Shown here in pieces: positions 1-6,840 of a DNA stretch of 9,620 bases. Position numbers and translations under genes: made by a program. This DNA comes from Verrucomicrobiota bacterium (lineage in GTDB: Bacteria; Verrucomicrobiota; Verrucomicrobiia; Chthoniobacterales; JAFAMB01). The first letter of the stretch is position 1. Each line of letters begins with the position of its first letter. Location of the stretch: assembly GCA_019241095.1 (NCBI GenBank), contig JAFAXJ010000573.1:1-9620 (forward strand). Reading direction: 5' to 3'. The notes beneath the pieces were generated by a model. That model was given only the letters and a program-made list of their open reading frames with translations, made no database searches and had not been told where the DNA came from.

Positions 1-1064
1 TAAATCATCTGGACTGCGGCAATTCGGGGACTCTGATGCGTTTGATGTGTGGAATTATGGCATCTCGGCCGTTTGAGACTACGCTCGTCGGCGACGCCTC
101 ACTTTCGTGCCGGCCGATGCGGCGAGTAGTTGAGCCACTTGCAAGAATGGGTGCGAATCTCCGACTCGCGGAACCAAAAGGCACCCCACCGATAGTCGTG
201 CGAGGCGGGAAACTCAGACCGGTAGAGTACAAATTACCTGTCGCAAGCGCCCAGGTGAAGAGTGCTATCTTGTTTGCCGCTCTGCGCACACCAGGTCAGA
301 CGACCGTGGTAGAACCTCTTGAGACTCGTGATCACACTGAAAGGATGATGTCTCATTATTCCATTGAGCTTCAGAAACGGCCTGCCGGAGCTGGCTTTGC
401 TATATCGCTATCCGGAGAGCAATTTCCTGCAGTTCGTGATTTCATTGTTCCAGGCGATATCTCCAGCGCGGCTTTTTGGCTGGTCGCTGCTGCTGCGCAG
501 GAAAACTCCAGACTTGTCGTTCGTAACGTCGGTCTCAACCGCACCCGGAAGGGAGTGCTTTCAGTCCTAAAGAGGATGGGTGCCCAAATTAAGGAGAAGA
601 TCTGGGAATTCGATGAACCACGAGGAGAAATTGAACTATTCGGAGCGCAACTGCATGGTACTGAAATCGGGGGTCAAGAGATTCCGAACATAATCGATGA
701 GATCCCGATTCTGGCAGTCGCCGGAGCTCTAGCTCAGGGTAAGACGATTATCCGCGACGCTCACGAATTGAGGGTCAAAGAGACTGATCGCTTGGCTGCT
801 GTCACAAAGAACCTTTCAGCGATGGGTGTGAAAGTTGCGGAATTTGACGACGGCTTAGAGATTCAGGGCGGCCAATCTCTAATGGGTGCGCATATTGACA
901 GTTTTGGCGACCATCGAATCGCGATGGCTTTTGCAATTGCGGGCATGTTTGCGACTGGCGAAACTGTTATTTCCGGAGCCGAATGTATTGCTACCTCTTA
1001 CCCCGGCTTCGAAGTACAACTCAAAAGGCTTCTTTTACCGAACAGGGAGAGGCTGAACCGGTGA
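1..1064 (+). CDS. aroA: 3-phosphoshikimate 1-carboxyvinyltransferase (EPSP synthase), 5' end missing
   Basis: Cytoplasmic enzyme of the shikimate pathway: it transfers the enolpyruvyl group of PEP to shikimate-3-phosphate on the way to chorismate. The first complete codon is at base 3 and 353 residues are visible. Family members are usually about 430 residues, so some 80 N-terminal residues lie upstream; the ATG at 36 is inside the conserved CGNSGT..MR motif and is not the start. Counting from base 3, visible signatures are GNSGT (6-10), GDASLSCRPM (30-39), SAQVKSA (82-88), GDISSAAF (about 151-158), the IIDEIP segment with the likely catalytic Asp (about 232), ELRVKETDR (255-263), GDHR (302-305) and SYPGF near the C-terminus. 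Nothing is missing from the visible active site. It ends in TGA at 1062-1064, with cmk 21 bases further on in the same reading frame, which suggests cotranscription. Family assignment is very secure. Confidence 0.97.
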   Translation, partial: NHLDCGNSGTLMRLMCGIMASRPFETTLVGDASLSCRPMRRVVEPLARMGANLRLAEPKGTPPIVVRGGKLRPVEYKLPVASAQVKSAILFAALRTPGQTTVVEPLETRDHTERMMSHYSIELQKRPAGAGFAISLSGEQFPAVRDFIVPGDISSAAFWLVAAAAQENSRLVVRNVGLNRTRKGVLSVLKRMGAQIKEKIWEFDEPRGEIELFGAQLHGTEIGGQEIPNIIDEIPILAVAGALAQGKTIIRDAHELRVKETDRLAAVTKNLSAMGVKVAEFDDGLEIQGGQSLMGAHIDSFGDHRIAMAFAIAGMFATGETVISGAECIATSYPGFEVQLKRLLLPNRERLNR

Positions 1065-1085
1065 TCAATAATCAGCGGTGAAGCT

Positions 1086-1757
1086 TTGAGTACTGGTACC
1101 GAATTTTTGATTGTCGCAATAGATGGACCCGCCGCTTCCGGCAAGAGCAGTGTGGCTCGCAATTTGGCTCAACGCTTAGATTTTGCTTATATAAATAGCG
1201 GCGCTCTTTATCGGGCGATCGCATGGCTGGCAGCCATGCACCACATCCCTCCCGATGACATAGCCGCAATCATGTCCAGGCTGGACCAGACATCCTTTGA
1301 GTTTGGAATCAGGAACAAAGAGCTATTCATACTGATGGATGGGACGAACCCGGGTACGCATTTGCGCGAGCATATCGTGAATCGGACCGTGTCTATCGTC
1401 GCGTCGGCGGCTGAGATCAGGGCTTTTCTCCTTATCCAGCTTCGGGCTTTTGTCAGATATGACAACCTGGTCATGGAGGGGAGAGATATTGGTTCCAGCG
1501 TATTCCCATATACCCCTTTCAAGTTTTATATTGATGCGTCACCTCACATCCGCGCTCAGCGGCGAGAAGCTCAAGGATTTCAGGATGACCTTCGATACCG
1601 TGATTTGGTCGATTCATCCCGCCAAAGTTCTCCGCTCGCTCTGGTCGAAGACGCCTACAGGATCGACAGTTCCACTCTGTCAATCGACGCTGTCGTTGAC
1701 CGGATCTTCGAGGGGTTGAAGGCTCAAAATTTTCCGCTCGCTTATCTTCAAAGATGA
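1086..1757 (+). CDS. cmk: Cytidylate kinase
   Basis: Phosphorylates CMP and dCMP to the diphosphates with ATP, in the cytoplasm, as part of pyrimidine nucleotide salvage. The 223-residue product has the normal length for bacterial Cmk. The P-loop DGPAASGKSS is at residues 13-22. The substrate-binding region reads NSGALYRA where many family members have DTGAMYRA. GRDIGSSVFP and the following ASP..RAQRR segment match the family's CMP-binding and lid regions. The start is TTG at 1086: no ATG or GTG lies in frame between the aroA stop and the P-loop. A purine-rich GGTGA sits 4 bases before it and is only a poor ribosome-binding site, so translation may depend on ribosomes finishing aroA. The gene is in frame with aroA, separated only by its TGA and seven sense codons. 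The 3' end overlaps plsC by ATGA. Confidence 0.96.
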   Translation: MSTGTEFLIVAIDGPAASGKSSVARNLAQRLDFAYINSGALYRAIAWLAAMHHIPPDDIAAIMSRLDQTSFEFGIRNKELFILMDGTNPGTHLREHIVNRTVSIVASAAEIRAFLLIQLRAFVRYDNLVMEGRDIGSSVFPYTPFKFYIDASPHIRAQRREAQGFQDDLRYRDLVDSSRQSSPLALVEDAYRIDSSTLSIDAVVDRIFEGLKAQNFPLAYLQR

Positions 1758-2371
1758 AACCCATTTATAGGGTCGGCCACACTTTATGCAATTTAGTTGG
1801 TAAGCTCGCATTTAGTTTCGAAGTAATCGGGCGTGATAAGATCATTGAGGAAGGTCCTGCAATCCTCGCGGCGAACCATCAAAGTTATCTGGATCCGCCC
1901 ATGGTAGGAATGGCGTGTCGCCGGGAAATTTACTATCTGGCGCGAAAAAGCCTTTTTCGAAACAGGTACTTCGGTTGGATTCTTCGGAACGTGAATTCGC
2001 TTCCCGTCGATCTATCGCGAGGTGATCTATCAGCGATTCGAACAATCATCAAACTACTGAAGGAAGGTCATCGGGCGGCGATTTTTCCTGAGGGAACTAG
2101 AAGTCTAACAGGCAGAATTCAGAGCGCTAGACCGGGAATCGGTATGGTGGTGGCCAAAACGCTAGTTCCGGTCGTGCCGATACGACTGTTCGGGACTTAC
2201 CAGGCTTGGCCAAAGGGCGGAAAGATTAGACCGCATCGTGTGATTCTCGTGGTCGGGGATCCTCTCTTTTTTCGTCAAGAGGATTTCCCTTCTCAAACCC
2301 GTGAGGTTTATCAATCGATCGCTGACCGAATCCTTAGTTCGATCACGGCTCTTAAGAACCCTAAGCGATAG
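1754..2371 (+). CDS. plsC: 1-acyl-sn-glycerol-3-phosphate acyltransferase (PlsC family)
   Basis: Acylates lysophosphatidic acid to phosphatidic acid at the inner face of the membrane, the second acylation in phospholipid synthesis. The 205-residue protein carries the full acyltransferase motif set: NHQSYLD (residues 41-47, giving the catalytic HX4D with His42 and Asp47), a middle motif near residues 68-85, FPEGTRS (111-117) and the VPVVPI block (138-143). The moderately hydrophobic N-terminus (about 8-23) may associate with the membrane, but no clear transmembrane helix is visible. The ATG overlaps the cmk stop as ATGA, so translation is probably coupled. The cmk-plsC pairing is common, though rpsA, which often follows in other bacteria, is missing. 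It converges on the khpB-like gene with only two bases between stop codons. The substrate could be another lysophospholipid; the family is not in doubt. Confidence 0.93.
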   Translation: MKPIYRVGHTLCNLVGKLAFSFEVIGRDKIIEEGPAILAANHQSYLDPPMVGMACRREIYYLARKSLFRNRYFGWILRNVNSLPVDLSRGDLSAIRTIIKLLKEGHRAAIFPEGTRSLTGRIQSARPGIGMVVAKTLVPVVPIRLFGTYQAWPKGGKIRPHRVILVVGDPLFFRQEDFPSQTREVYQSIADRILSSITALKNPKR

Positions 2372-2373
2372 GT

Positions 2374-2826
2374 TCAGCTGCCGTGGCTTTTTCGCCTCTG
2401 AATTGTGATTCTTTTGATCCTGGCGTCGTCGCTCGGGCTGAAGCTCATCACATCGGGATCATCTTTCAACTCGGTATGAACAATCCTTCGATCATAAGAG
2501 TTCATGGGATCCAGCTTGACCGGGCGCCCAGACATTCGCACCGTGTCAGCAATTTGGCGAACCCGGTGTCGAAGGCTATCATCACGCATTGCGCGCCAAT
2601 GAGAAACGTCAACCTGAACTCGGGGCGCATTCCGGTCACGGGCTTGGAGGATACGGTTCAGTAAAAATTGCAGATCCTCTAAAGTCTCTCCTTCATGCCC
2701 GATCAACAGATCGCCTTCGGCTGAGAAGATCTGTAATTGTCGTCCGTTTTCGATTTCAATCTCCTGAATCTCAGCTACGAAGCCGAGATGACCAAGCATT
2801 GTGTCGAGTATCTCCTTCGCGTCCAT
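2374..2826 (-). CDS. khpB: KH-R3H RNA-binding protein (KhpB/Jag-like), short form
   Basis: Predicted cytoplasmic single-stranded nucleic acid-binding protein of the Jag/KhpB family, members of which bind RNA and influence cell division and envelope growth in Gram-positive bacteria. The 150 residues hold a KH domain (about 1-77) with the GxxG loop as GHEG (43-46), followed by an R3H domain (about 80-145) with the R-x3-H signature in RRIVH (113-117). The tail RIKRITIQRR is basic. The N-terminal Jag_N domain and linker of longer Jag proteins are absent; the ORF starts directly at the KH domain. It is the last gene of the rpmH-rnpA-yidD-yidC cluster, 44 bases after yidC, exactly where jag lies in many genomes, and this supports the assignment. 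No strong ribosome-binding site precedes the ATG. What it binds here cannot be read from the sequence. Confidence 0.87.
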   Translation of the reverse strand: MDAKEILDTMLGHLGFVAEIQEIEIENGRQLQIFSAEGDLLIGHEGETLEDLQFLLNRILQARDRNAPRVQVDVSHWRAMRDDSLRHRVRQIADTVRMSGRPVKLDPMNSYDRRIVHTELKDDPDVMSFSPSDDARIKRITIQRRKSHGS

Positions 2827-2870
2827 CGTTTTTACGGCATAGCTCGTTCCAGAGCCGAGACCCTCAATTT

Positions 2871-4628
2871 TTAACGATAACTTTTCTTTTTGGCAACAAC
2901 AGGCGTAGGTCGAACCTTTTTCAATGGGGCGTCCATCTGGTTCCGGGTGAGATAGATTTGCACGATGATAAAAAGGTTTTGGACTGTCCAGTAAAGGGAC
3001 AGGGCTGATGCGTAGTTGTAACAGATAAGCAGGAAGATTATCGGCATGAAAAGGAATAGCCGCTGCTGAGCCGGATCCCCAGTCTTAGGGGTGATGCTCA
3101 TCTGCCAGACCTGTGTTCCGGCCATAACGAGAGGAAGAATGTTTATCGGAATCGATCCAAGGTGAAAAACCGTGTCCGGCTGAGAGAGATCACGCACCCA
3201 AAGAAAGGAGCTATTACGCAACTCGATCGCCTTGTCCAGCATCCCGTAAAATCCAAAAAATATCGGGATCTGGATGAGCATTGGCAGACAGCCTCCAACC
3301 GGATTGATGCCGTACTCTTTGTACAGCTTCATCATTTCCTGATTCATTCGCTGCGGATCATCTTTGTACTTCTCACGCAGTTCGTTGACGATAGGAGATA
3401 ATTTTGCCATCCGGCGCATTGATTTCGTGGCCGAATTCTGCAGCGGCCATAGAAGCGCGCGTATCAGAATCGTCATGATGATGATCGCCAAAGCATAGCT
3501 ATGTACCCAGGAGTGAAGCGTATTGAGCACGGTCAAAAGCAACACACTGATCCATTTGGTCCATGGCGTGAAACCCATGACTTCGGTTTGATCGTTTGAA
3601 ATTTTCGCCAAACGACTGTATTCCTTAGGACCTGCATAGATATCGAAGTCGAAGGTCTTCGATTGCCCCGGAGCCAAGTCAAAGCGAGGCAGAAGCAACG
3701 CGCCATAAATCCCACGCAACGCCGGGAGGCTATCGGTCGCTGGAACCTGCAACCGTCTGGCCCAGACACGTTCACCGGTAGTATCGGTTGGAACCAGGAT
3801 GGTAGCAAAATACTGGTTCGTCACGCCTGCCCAGACGATGCGATCGGGGGCCTGACCGGTGGGCGGAGCGTAATAAAACTCGTTAGCTGGTCTTGTTTGA
3901 ATGGCCCAGAACAGAACTGCTGGATCGAACCAGTTTACGTCAATAGTGGTGGCTTTCCCATCTCGATACCAGTCGAACTGAGTTGCAATTGTTCTATCGC
4001 TCCGGTGGATTGGCTCAGCGGCGCCGGTGCTGACAAAGAATCCAGGGGCCTGAAATTGATTTGGACCAGAGTTGCGAAACGTGACAGAAAATTTGACTTG
4101 GTAGTCATCTTTCAGACCTGCCTTCTCAGCAACGGAGAACGTTTTCGTGATCTCCATTTGATCGTTCCACCGGCGGGACATGGTGGCTGTCCCGGCATTC
4201 TGATCTAAACTTAAATCGTATCCGGAGTCATCCCAGTTTTTCGGATCGACTGTGATTGCTCCGATGCCGGGCGCTAGCGGGGTGTTAAGTTGAACTTTTT
4301 GGCCGTGCTCCGCTGCATGATTCAATAGATCGACTTTGGATAAGCCCCCACGGTTGCTTGAGATCGTCAGCAAAGCGACATTGCTCTTCAAAGTCTCGAG
4401 CTTTTCCGGCAACGCGGGAGTGGTTCGCTGTTGTTCCGCCTCGACCGGAGAAGCAATGCTCACCGCCGGAGAGGGCGATTGTTGGACAGTGGGTATTGTT
4501 TGAGCGGTTAGGGCTCGCTGTTGCTGATATCTAGCTCGCGCCGCGGTTGCCTGCTCTTGCTGCCAAAAGATGGAGCCGATCAATCCGATCGTCGCGAGTG
4601 TGATTATGATCCAAGCTGTGCGATCCAT
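2871..4628 (-). CDS. yidC: Membrane protein insertase YidC
   Basis: Inner-membrane insertase that places proteins into the membrane alone or with SecYEG. With the start at 4628 the protein has 585 residues, the Gram-negative form: N-terminal membrane anchor (about 5-22), a large periplasmic P1 domain (about 75-340) after a Gln/Pro/Ala-rich linker, then the conserved core with membrane segments near 357-398, 446-466, 492-512 and 525-556. Arg390 in ILIRALLWPLQ fits the conserved groove arginine, and KLSPIVNELREKYKDD (409-424) fits the cytoplasmic coiled hairpin. The C-terminus is lysine/arginine-rich, as is usual. An in-frame ATG at 4694 would add 22 polar residues and reach into yidD; ATG 4628 is preferred because it directly precedes the anchor helix, carries AAAGGA three bases upstream, and follows the yidD stop by seven bases. 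Confidence 0.96.
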   Translation of the reverse strand: MDRTAWIIITLATIGLIGSIFWQQEQATAARARYQQQRALTAQTIPTVQQSPSPAVSIASPVEAEQQRTTPALPEKLETLKSNVALLTISSNRGGLSKVDLLNHAAEHGQKVQLNTPLAPGIGAITVDPKNWDDSGYDLSLDQNAGTATMSRRWNDQMEITKTFSVAEKAGLKDDYQVKFSVTFRNSGPNQFQAPGFFVSTGAAEPIHRSDRTIATQFDWYRDGKATTIDVNWFDPAVLFWAIQTRPANEFYYAPPTGQAPDRIVWAGVTNQYFATILVPTDTTGERVWARRLQVPATDSLPALRGIYGALLLPRFDLAPGQSKTFDFDIYAGPKEYSRLAKISNDQTEVMGFTPWTKWISVLLLTVLNTLHSWVHSYALAIIIMTILIRALLWPLQNSATKSMRRMAKLSPIVNELREKYKDDPQRMNQEMMKLYKEYGINPVGGCLPMLIQIPIFFGFYGMLDKAIELRNSSFLWVRDLSQPDTVFHLGSIPINILPLVMAGTQVWQMSITPKTGDPAQQRLFLFMPIIFLLICYNYASALSLYWTVQNLFIIVQIYLTRNQMDAPLKKVRPTPVVAKKKSYR

Positions 4629-4635
4629 TTGTCCT

Positions 4636-4896
4636 TTATGTAACGTGATGTCGTGGCGATGGTTTGACCGGAACTGGATCAAAGCCGGAACCACTCCAGG
4701 GATGACATCGGCAAATTCTTTTGATCCCGATCCAAGAACCTAAGAGCGTCCCGTGTACTTCGACAGCCTGGACAAAATATTCTGAGCAGGTCGGCTCATA
4801 GCGGCAACCGGTTCCCGGGCCGCCTGTTAACATCGTGAGAAAAGGCGACGCTGTTGCTTTATAAAGCTTCAGTAATATCCTGAGTATCGGAATCAT
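4636..4896 (-). CDS. yidD: Membrane protein insertion efficiency factor YidD
   Basis: Small membrane-associated protein that assists YidC-dependent insertion. The 86-residue length is typical. Its signature is [10 protein letters not shown] (residues 31-40), and the second conserved block [17 protein letters not shown] (about 60-76) is also present, with four cysteines in family positions. The N-terminal [19 protein letters not shown] segment resembles the amphipathic helix of the family. The chosen ATG overlaps the end of rnpA by 38 bases, which is common for this pair; starting later would remove the conserved helix. yidC begins seven bases after the stop, so the products that work together are encoded side by side. 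Confidence 0.95.
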   Translation of the reverse strand: MIPILRILLKLYKATASPFLTMLTGGPGTGCRYEPTCSEYFVQAVEVHGTLLGSWIGIKRICRCHPWSGSGFDPVPVKPSPRHHVT

Positions 4897-5254
4897 TGGG
4901 AATCGGAGCTAAAATAGAAGCACGCTCGGCTAGTCGCAACCACTCTCGTTCCAACTCCAAGGAAGAGGCTTCGACCGAAGAAGCTCGAAATATCGTAATT
5001 AGCCAGAAACCTCCAAGAATTCTGTGCTGATTAAGACGAAAAACCTCTCGTATTTTCCTTCGCAACTTGCTTCGAACTGCTGCTGAGCCTATTCGCCTGG
5101 TCGTGATGATTCCGATCCGAGTGGGTCCCGCTTCGGCCAGAATCGCCAGTACTAAATATTTTCCAGTCCAGGATTTTCCTGCCGTTCTGACCGCCTTGAA
5201 TTCTGAAGCGAGATGGAGCCGGCGCGACCGCGGGAATTTCAATCGTATCCGCAT
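4859..5254 (-). CDS. rnpA: Ribonuclease P protein component
   Basis: Protein subunit of RNase P, which with its catalytic RNA removes 5' leaders from precursor tRNAs. The 131-residue protein shows the family pattern: a basic N-terminus with [13 protein letters not shown] (11-23), a beta-sheet region, and the RNR-type helix [18 protein letters not shown] (53-70). Here the usual RNRxKR core is RSKLRR, so the conserved Asn is Ser. The C-terminal 20 residues are acidic, unlike the rest, and are encoded where the gene overlaps yidD. The reading frame stays open upstream into rpmH, but ATG 5254 is the only ATG, GTG or TTG codon in that stretch. A purine-rich AAGGAT lies upstream at a longer than normal distance. 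It follows rpmH by 25 bases, the standard order. Confidence 0.95.
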   Translation of the reverse strand: MRIRLKFPRSRRLHLASEFKAVRTAGKSWTGKYLVLAILAEAGPTRIGIITTRRIGSAAVRSKLRRKIREVFRLNQHRILGGFWLITIFRASSVEASSLELEREWLRLAERASILAPIPNDSDTQDITEAL

Positions 5255-5279
5255 AGCACCATCAGAGATCCTTGCTGCC

Positions 5280-5453
5280 TTAAGCTTGAGTGTGACGCGC
5301 GAATGGCAACTCCACGCCCACAGGAATTAACCGCTTACGCCCACGCTGCCGCCGCCTGGCTAGAATCGCTCTGCCACCCTTAGATTTCATCCGTGCGCGG
5401 AATCCGAACTGACGTTTTCGGGTTCGTTTAGAAGGTTGATAGGTTCTTTTCAT
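5280..5453 (-). CDS. rpmH: Large ribosomal subunit protein bL34, with extended C-terminus
   Basis: Small basic protein of the 50S ribosomal subunit. I translated it by hand from the ATG at 5453: it opens [10 protein letters not shown], continues with [12 protein letters not shown] and then [12 protein letters not shown], the near-invariant L34 pattern. The product is 57 residues, whereas L34 is usually 44-47; after the normal end (RKRL) an extra [15 protein letters not shown] follows before TAA at 5280-5282. A GGA about nine bases before the ATG can serve as ribosome-binding site. It is the first gene of the rnpA-yidD-yidC-khpB cluster, so its promoter probably drives all five. Identity is certain; the tail is the unusual part. 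Confidence 0.97.
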   Translation of the reverse strand: MKRTYQPSKRTRKRQFGFRARMKSKGGRAILARRRQRGRKRLIPVGVELPFARHTQA

Positions 5454-5481
5454 GTAGAAAATCCAAGGCGTGAGAGCGGGA

Positions 5482-5510
5482 AAGGTGAATCAGCCACACA
5501 TGATTGTCAA
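5482..5510 (-). promoter_or_regulatory. Possible promoter of the rpmH cluster
   Basis: On the minus strand a perfect TTGACA (-35 consensus) lies at 5510-5505, about 52 bases before the rpmH ATG and in the only non-coding space between rpmH and divergent tyrS. The hexamer at the expected distance (around 5482-5488, CACCTT on the minus strand) is a poor -10 match, so only half of the promoter is supported. I saw no equally good pair for tyrS in this 115-base gap. Confidence 0.25.
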
Positions 5511-5568
5511 CCGACGTTGCGCCCACGCCCTTTATGGTCCAGCATTCGGCTGGTTCGGAATCATGATA

Positions 5569-6735
5569 ATGGCGGACGACGCAATCGAAAGGCTAAAACT
5601 AGGCGGAACACAGATCATCAGTGAGGCTGAACTACGCAAAAAGCTTCTTGAAGACCGCCCTTTACGAATCAAGCTGGGAGTAGACCCGACCGCACCGGAT
5701 CTCCATCTTGGACATTCGGTGAACCTGTCTAAACTCCGTGAATTTCAAGATCTTGGACACCAAGCGGTGCTGCTCATTGGCGACTTCACTGCTATGGTTG
5801 GTGACCCAAGCGGTCGTTCTTCCACCCGTCCTATCCTCACGTATGATGAAGTGATGGCGAATGCCGAGACGTACAAGAGGCAGGCCTTCAAAATCCTCGA
5901 CCGTGATCGAACAGAAATAATGTTCAATGGCAGCTGGTTTTCCAAGATGACCTTCATGGAAATCATTAAGCTCGACAGCCGGATTACATTGCAACAGGCG
6001 CTGCAACGCGAAGACTTTCGCGAGCGAATGGAAAGGAGCCAACCTGTGTTTCTGCACGAACTCCAATATCCGATCATGCAGGGCTGGGATTCAGTAATGA
6101 TACGGGCCGATGTTGAACTAGGTGGCACAGACCAGCTGTTTAACATCATGGTAGGGCGTGACCTGCAAAAAGCAGAAGGACAAGCCCAGCAGGTCGTTTG
6201 TTTGCAACCTATTCTCGAGGGTTTAGATGGCGTGCATAAGATGAGCAAGAGTTTGGGTAATTATGTCGGCTTGACCGAGACGCCGAACGACATGTTCGGC
6301 AAACTGATGAGCATCTCGGACAGTTTGATGGAACGCTACTACGAGGTTTTGCTGTGCTCAGAAAAACCCGACACCCACCCGATGGAGGCAAAAAAACAGC
6401 TAGCTTTTTATATCGTACAACGATTTCACGGTAAAGCTGGTGCGGAGATGGCTTTGAAGAATTTCAGCGCTCGCTTTGGTACTCGAGATTTGGAAGCCGT
6501 GGAATTGCCCGAAGTGCGTGTAGCAGAGTTGGGGGAAGAGATTGTCTCAGCGGTTGTAACGGCTTATTCGCAAGGTTTTCATATTGCGAAGTCTCGCAGC
6601 GAAGCTCGGCGCTTGGTTGAGCAGGGAAGTGTTCAATGGCGAGGTGAAAAAGTCATTGATCCGAAATCGAGAATCAGATTTGCTCCAGGCGAAATCCTGA
6701 AATTGGATAAAACGCGGGCGGTTCGGCTAATTTGA
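5569..6735 (+). CDS. tyrS: Tyrosyl-tRNA synthetase
   Basis: Class I aminoacyl-tRNA synthetase that charges tRNA-Tyr in the cytoplasm. From ATG 5569 the protein has 388 residues. The catalytic domain shows the HIGH-type motif as HLGH (46-49), the tyrosine-site region with YPIMQGWDS (167-175) and GGTDQ (185-189), and a clear KMSKS loop (224-228). The C-terminus (about 327-388) is an S4-like RNA-binding domain, with EARRLVEQGSVQWRGEKV readily visible. The in-frame start at 5470 would add 33 residues with no family resemblance and run into the promoter region of rpmH. ATG 5569 has GGAA eight bases upstream; ATG 5563, two codons earlier, is too close to it. It is transcribed away from the rpmH cluster. 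The HLGH and KMSKS arrangement resembles the TyrS2/TyrZ branch, which is an impression only. Confidence 0.96.
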   Translation: MADDAIERLKLGGTQIISEAELRKKLLEDRPLRIKLGVDPTAPDLHLGHSVNLSKLREFQDLGHQAVLLIGDFTAMVGDPSGRSSTRPILTYDEVMANAETYKRQAFKILDRDRTEIMFNGSWFSKMTFMEIIKLDSRITLQQALQREDFRERMERSQPVFLHELQYPIMQGWDSVMIRADVELGGTDQLFNIMVGRDLQKAEGQAQQVVCLQPILEGLDGVHKMSKSLGNYVGLTETPNDMFGKLMSISDSLMERYYEVLLCSEKPDTHPMEAKKQLAFYIVQRFHGKAGAEMALKNFSARFGTRDLEAVELPEVRVAELGEEIVSAVVTAYSQGFHIAKSRSEARRLVEQGSVQWRGEKVIDPKSRIRFAPGEILKLDKTRAVRLI

Positions 6736-6758
6736 CTTGATTTAAAAGAGTTAATTGG

Positions 6759-6794
6759 TGCGTGGCGAGGAATAACCTGCGAGCTGACCACGCA
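6759..6794. other. Inverted repeat 1 between tyrS and the PHP gene
   Basis: TGCGTGG at 6759-6765 pairs perfectly with CCACGCA at 6788-6794, giving a 7-bp stem around a 22-base interior that itself contains a short AGG/CCT pairing. It lies between converging genes, where a two-way terminator would be expected, but neither strand has a run of T directly after the stem. It could instead be a structured RNA element or chance. Confidence 0.35.
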
Positions 6795-6798
6795 ACGG

Positions 6799-6823
6799 GA
6801 GGTCGCCATTGGGATGCGACCTC
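6799..6823. terminator. Hairpin, possible bidirectional terminator
   Basis: GAGGTCGC (6799-6806) and GCGACCTC (6816-6823) form a perfect, GC-rich 8-bp stem with a 9-base loop, 18 bases before the PHP gene's 3' end and about 65 bases after the tyrS stop. Position between two converging genes supports a termination role. No T tract follows on either strand, so it is not a textbook intrinsic terminator. Confidence 0.4.
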
Positions 6824-6840
6824 ACCCTGAAGCTTGTCGA

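Noticed and set aside
36..1064. ATG at 36 as the start of aroA
   Set aside because: It lies within the conserved NSGT-MR motif, and the frame is open to the left edge with matching EPSP synthase residues, so the gene starts outside the window.
2589..3008. 139-codon + strand frame across the khpB-yidC junction
   Set aside because: It spans the antisense of two clear genes with arginine/serine-rich shadow-like composition.
3663..4208. 181-codon + strand frame inside yidC
   Set aside because: It is antisense to the P1 domain of a certain yidC, has no family resemblance and is explained as a shadow frame.
4629..4694. Upstream ATG of yidC adding 22 residues
   Set aside because: The added segment is polar, sits before the N-terminal anchor helix and overlaps yidD; ATG 4628 has a ribosome-binding site and the expected start MDRTAW.
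5470..5568. N-terminal extension of tyrS from 5470
   Set aside because: The residues resemble no TyrRS N-terminus and the region is the intergenic space that must hold promoters; ATG 5569 has GGAA at a good distance.
5454..5568. Replication origin or T-box leader between rpmH and tyrS
   Set aside because: No DnaA-box-like 9-mers, AT-rich repeats or T-box consensus could be found in the 115 bases.
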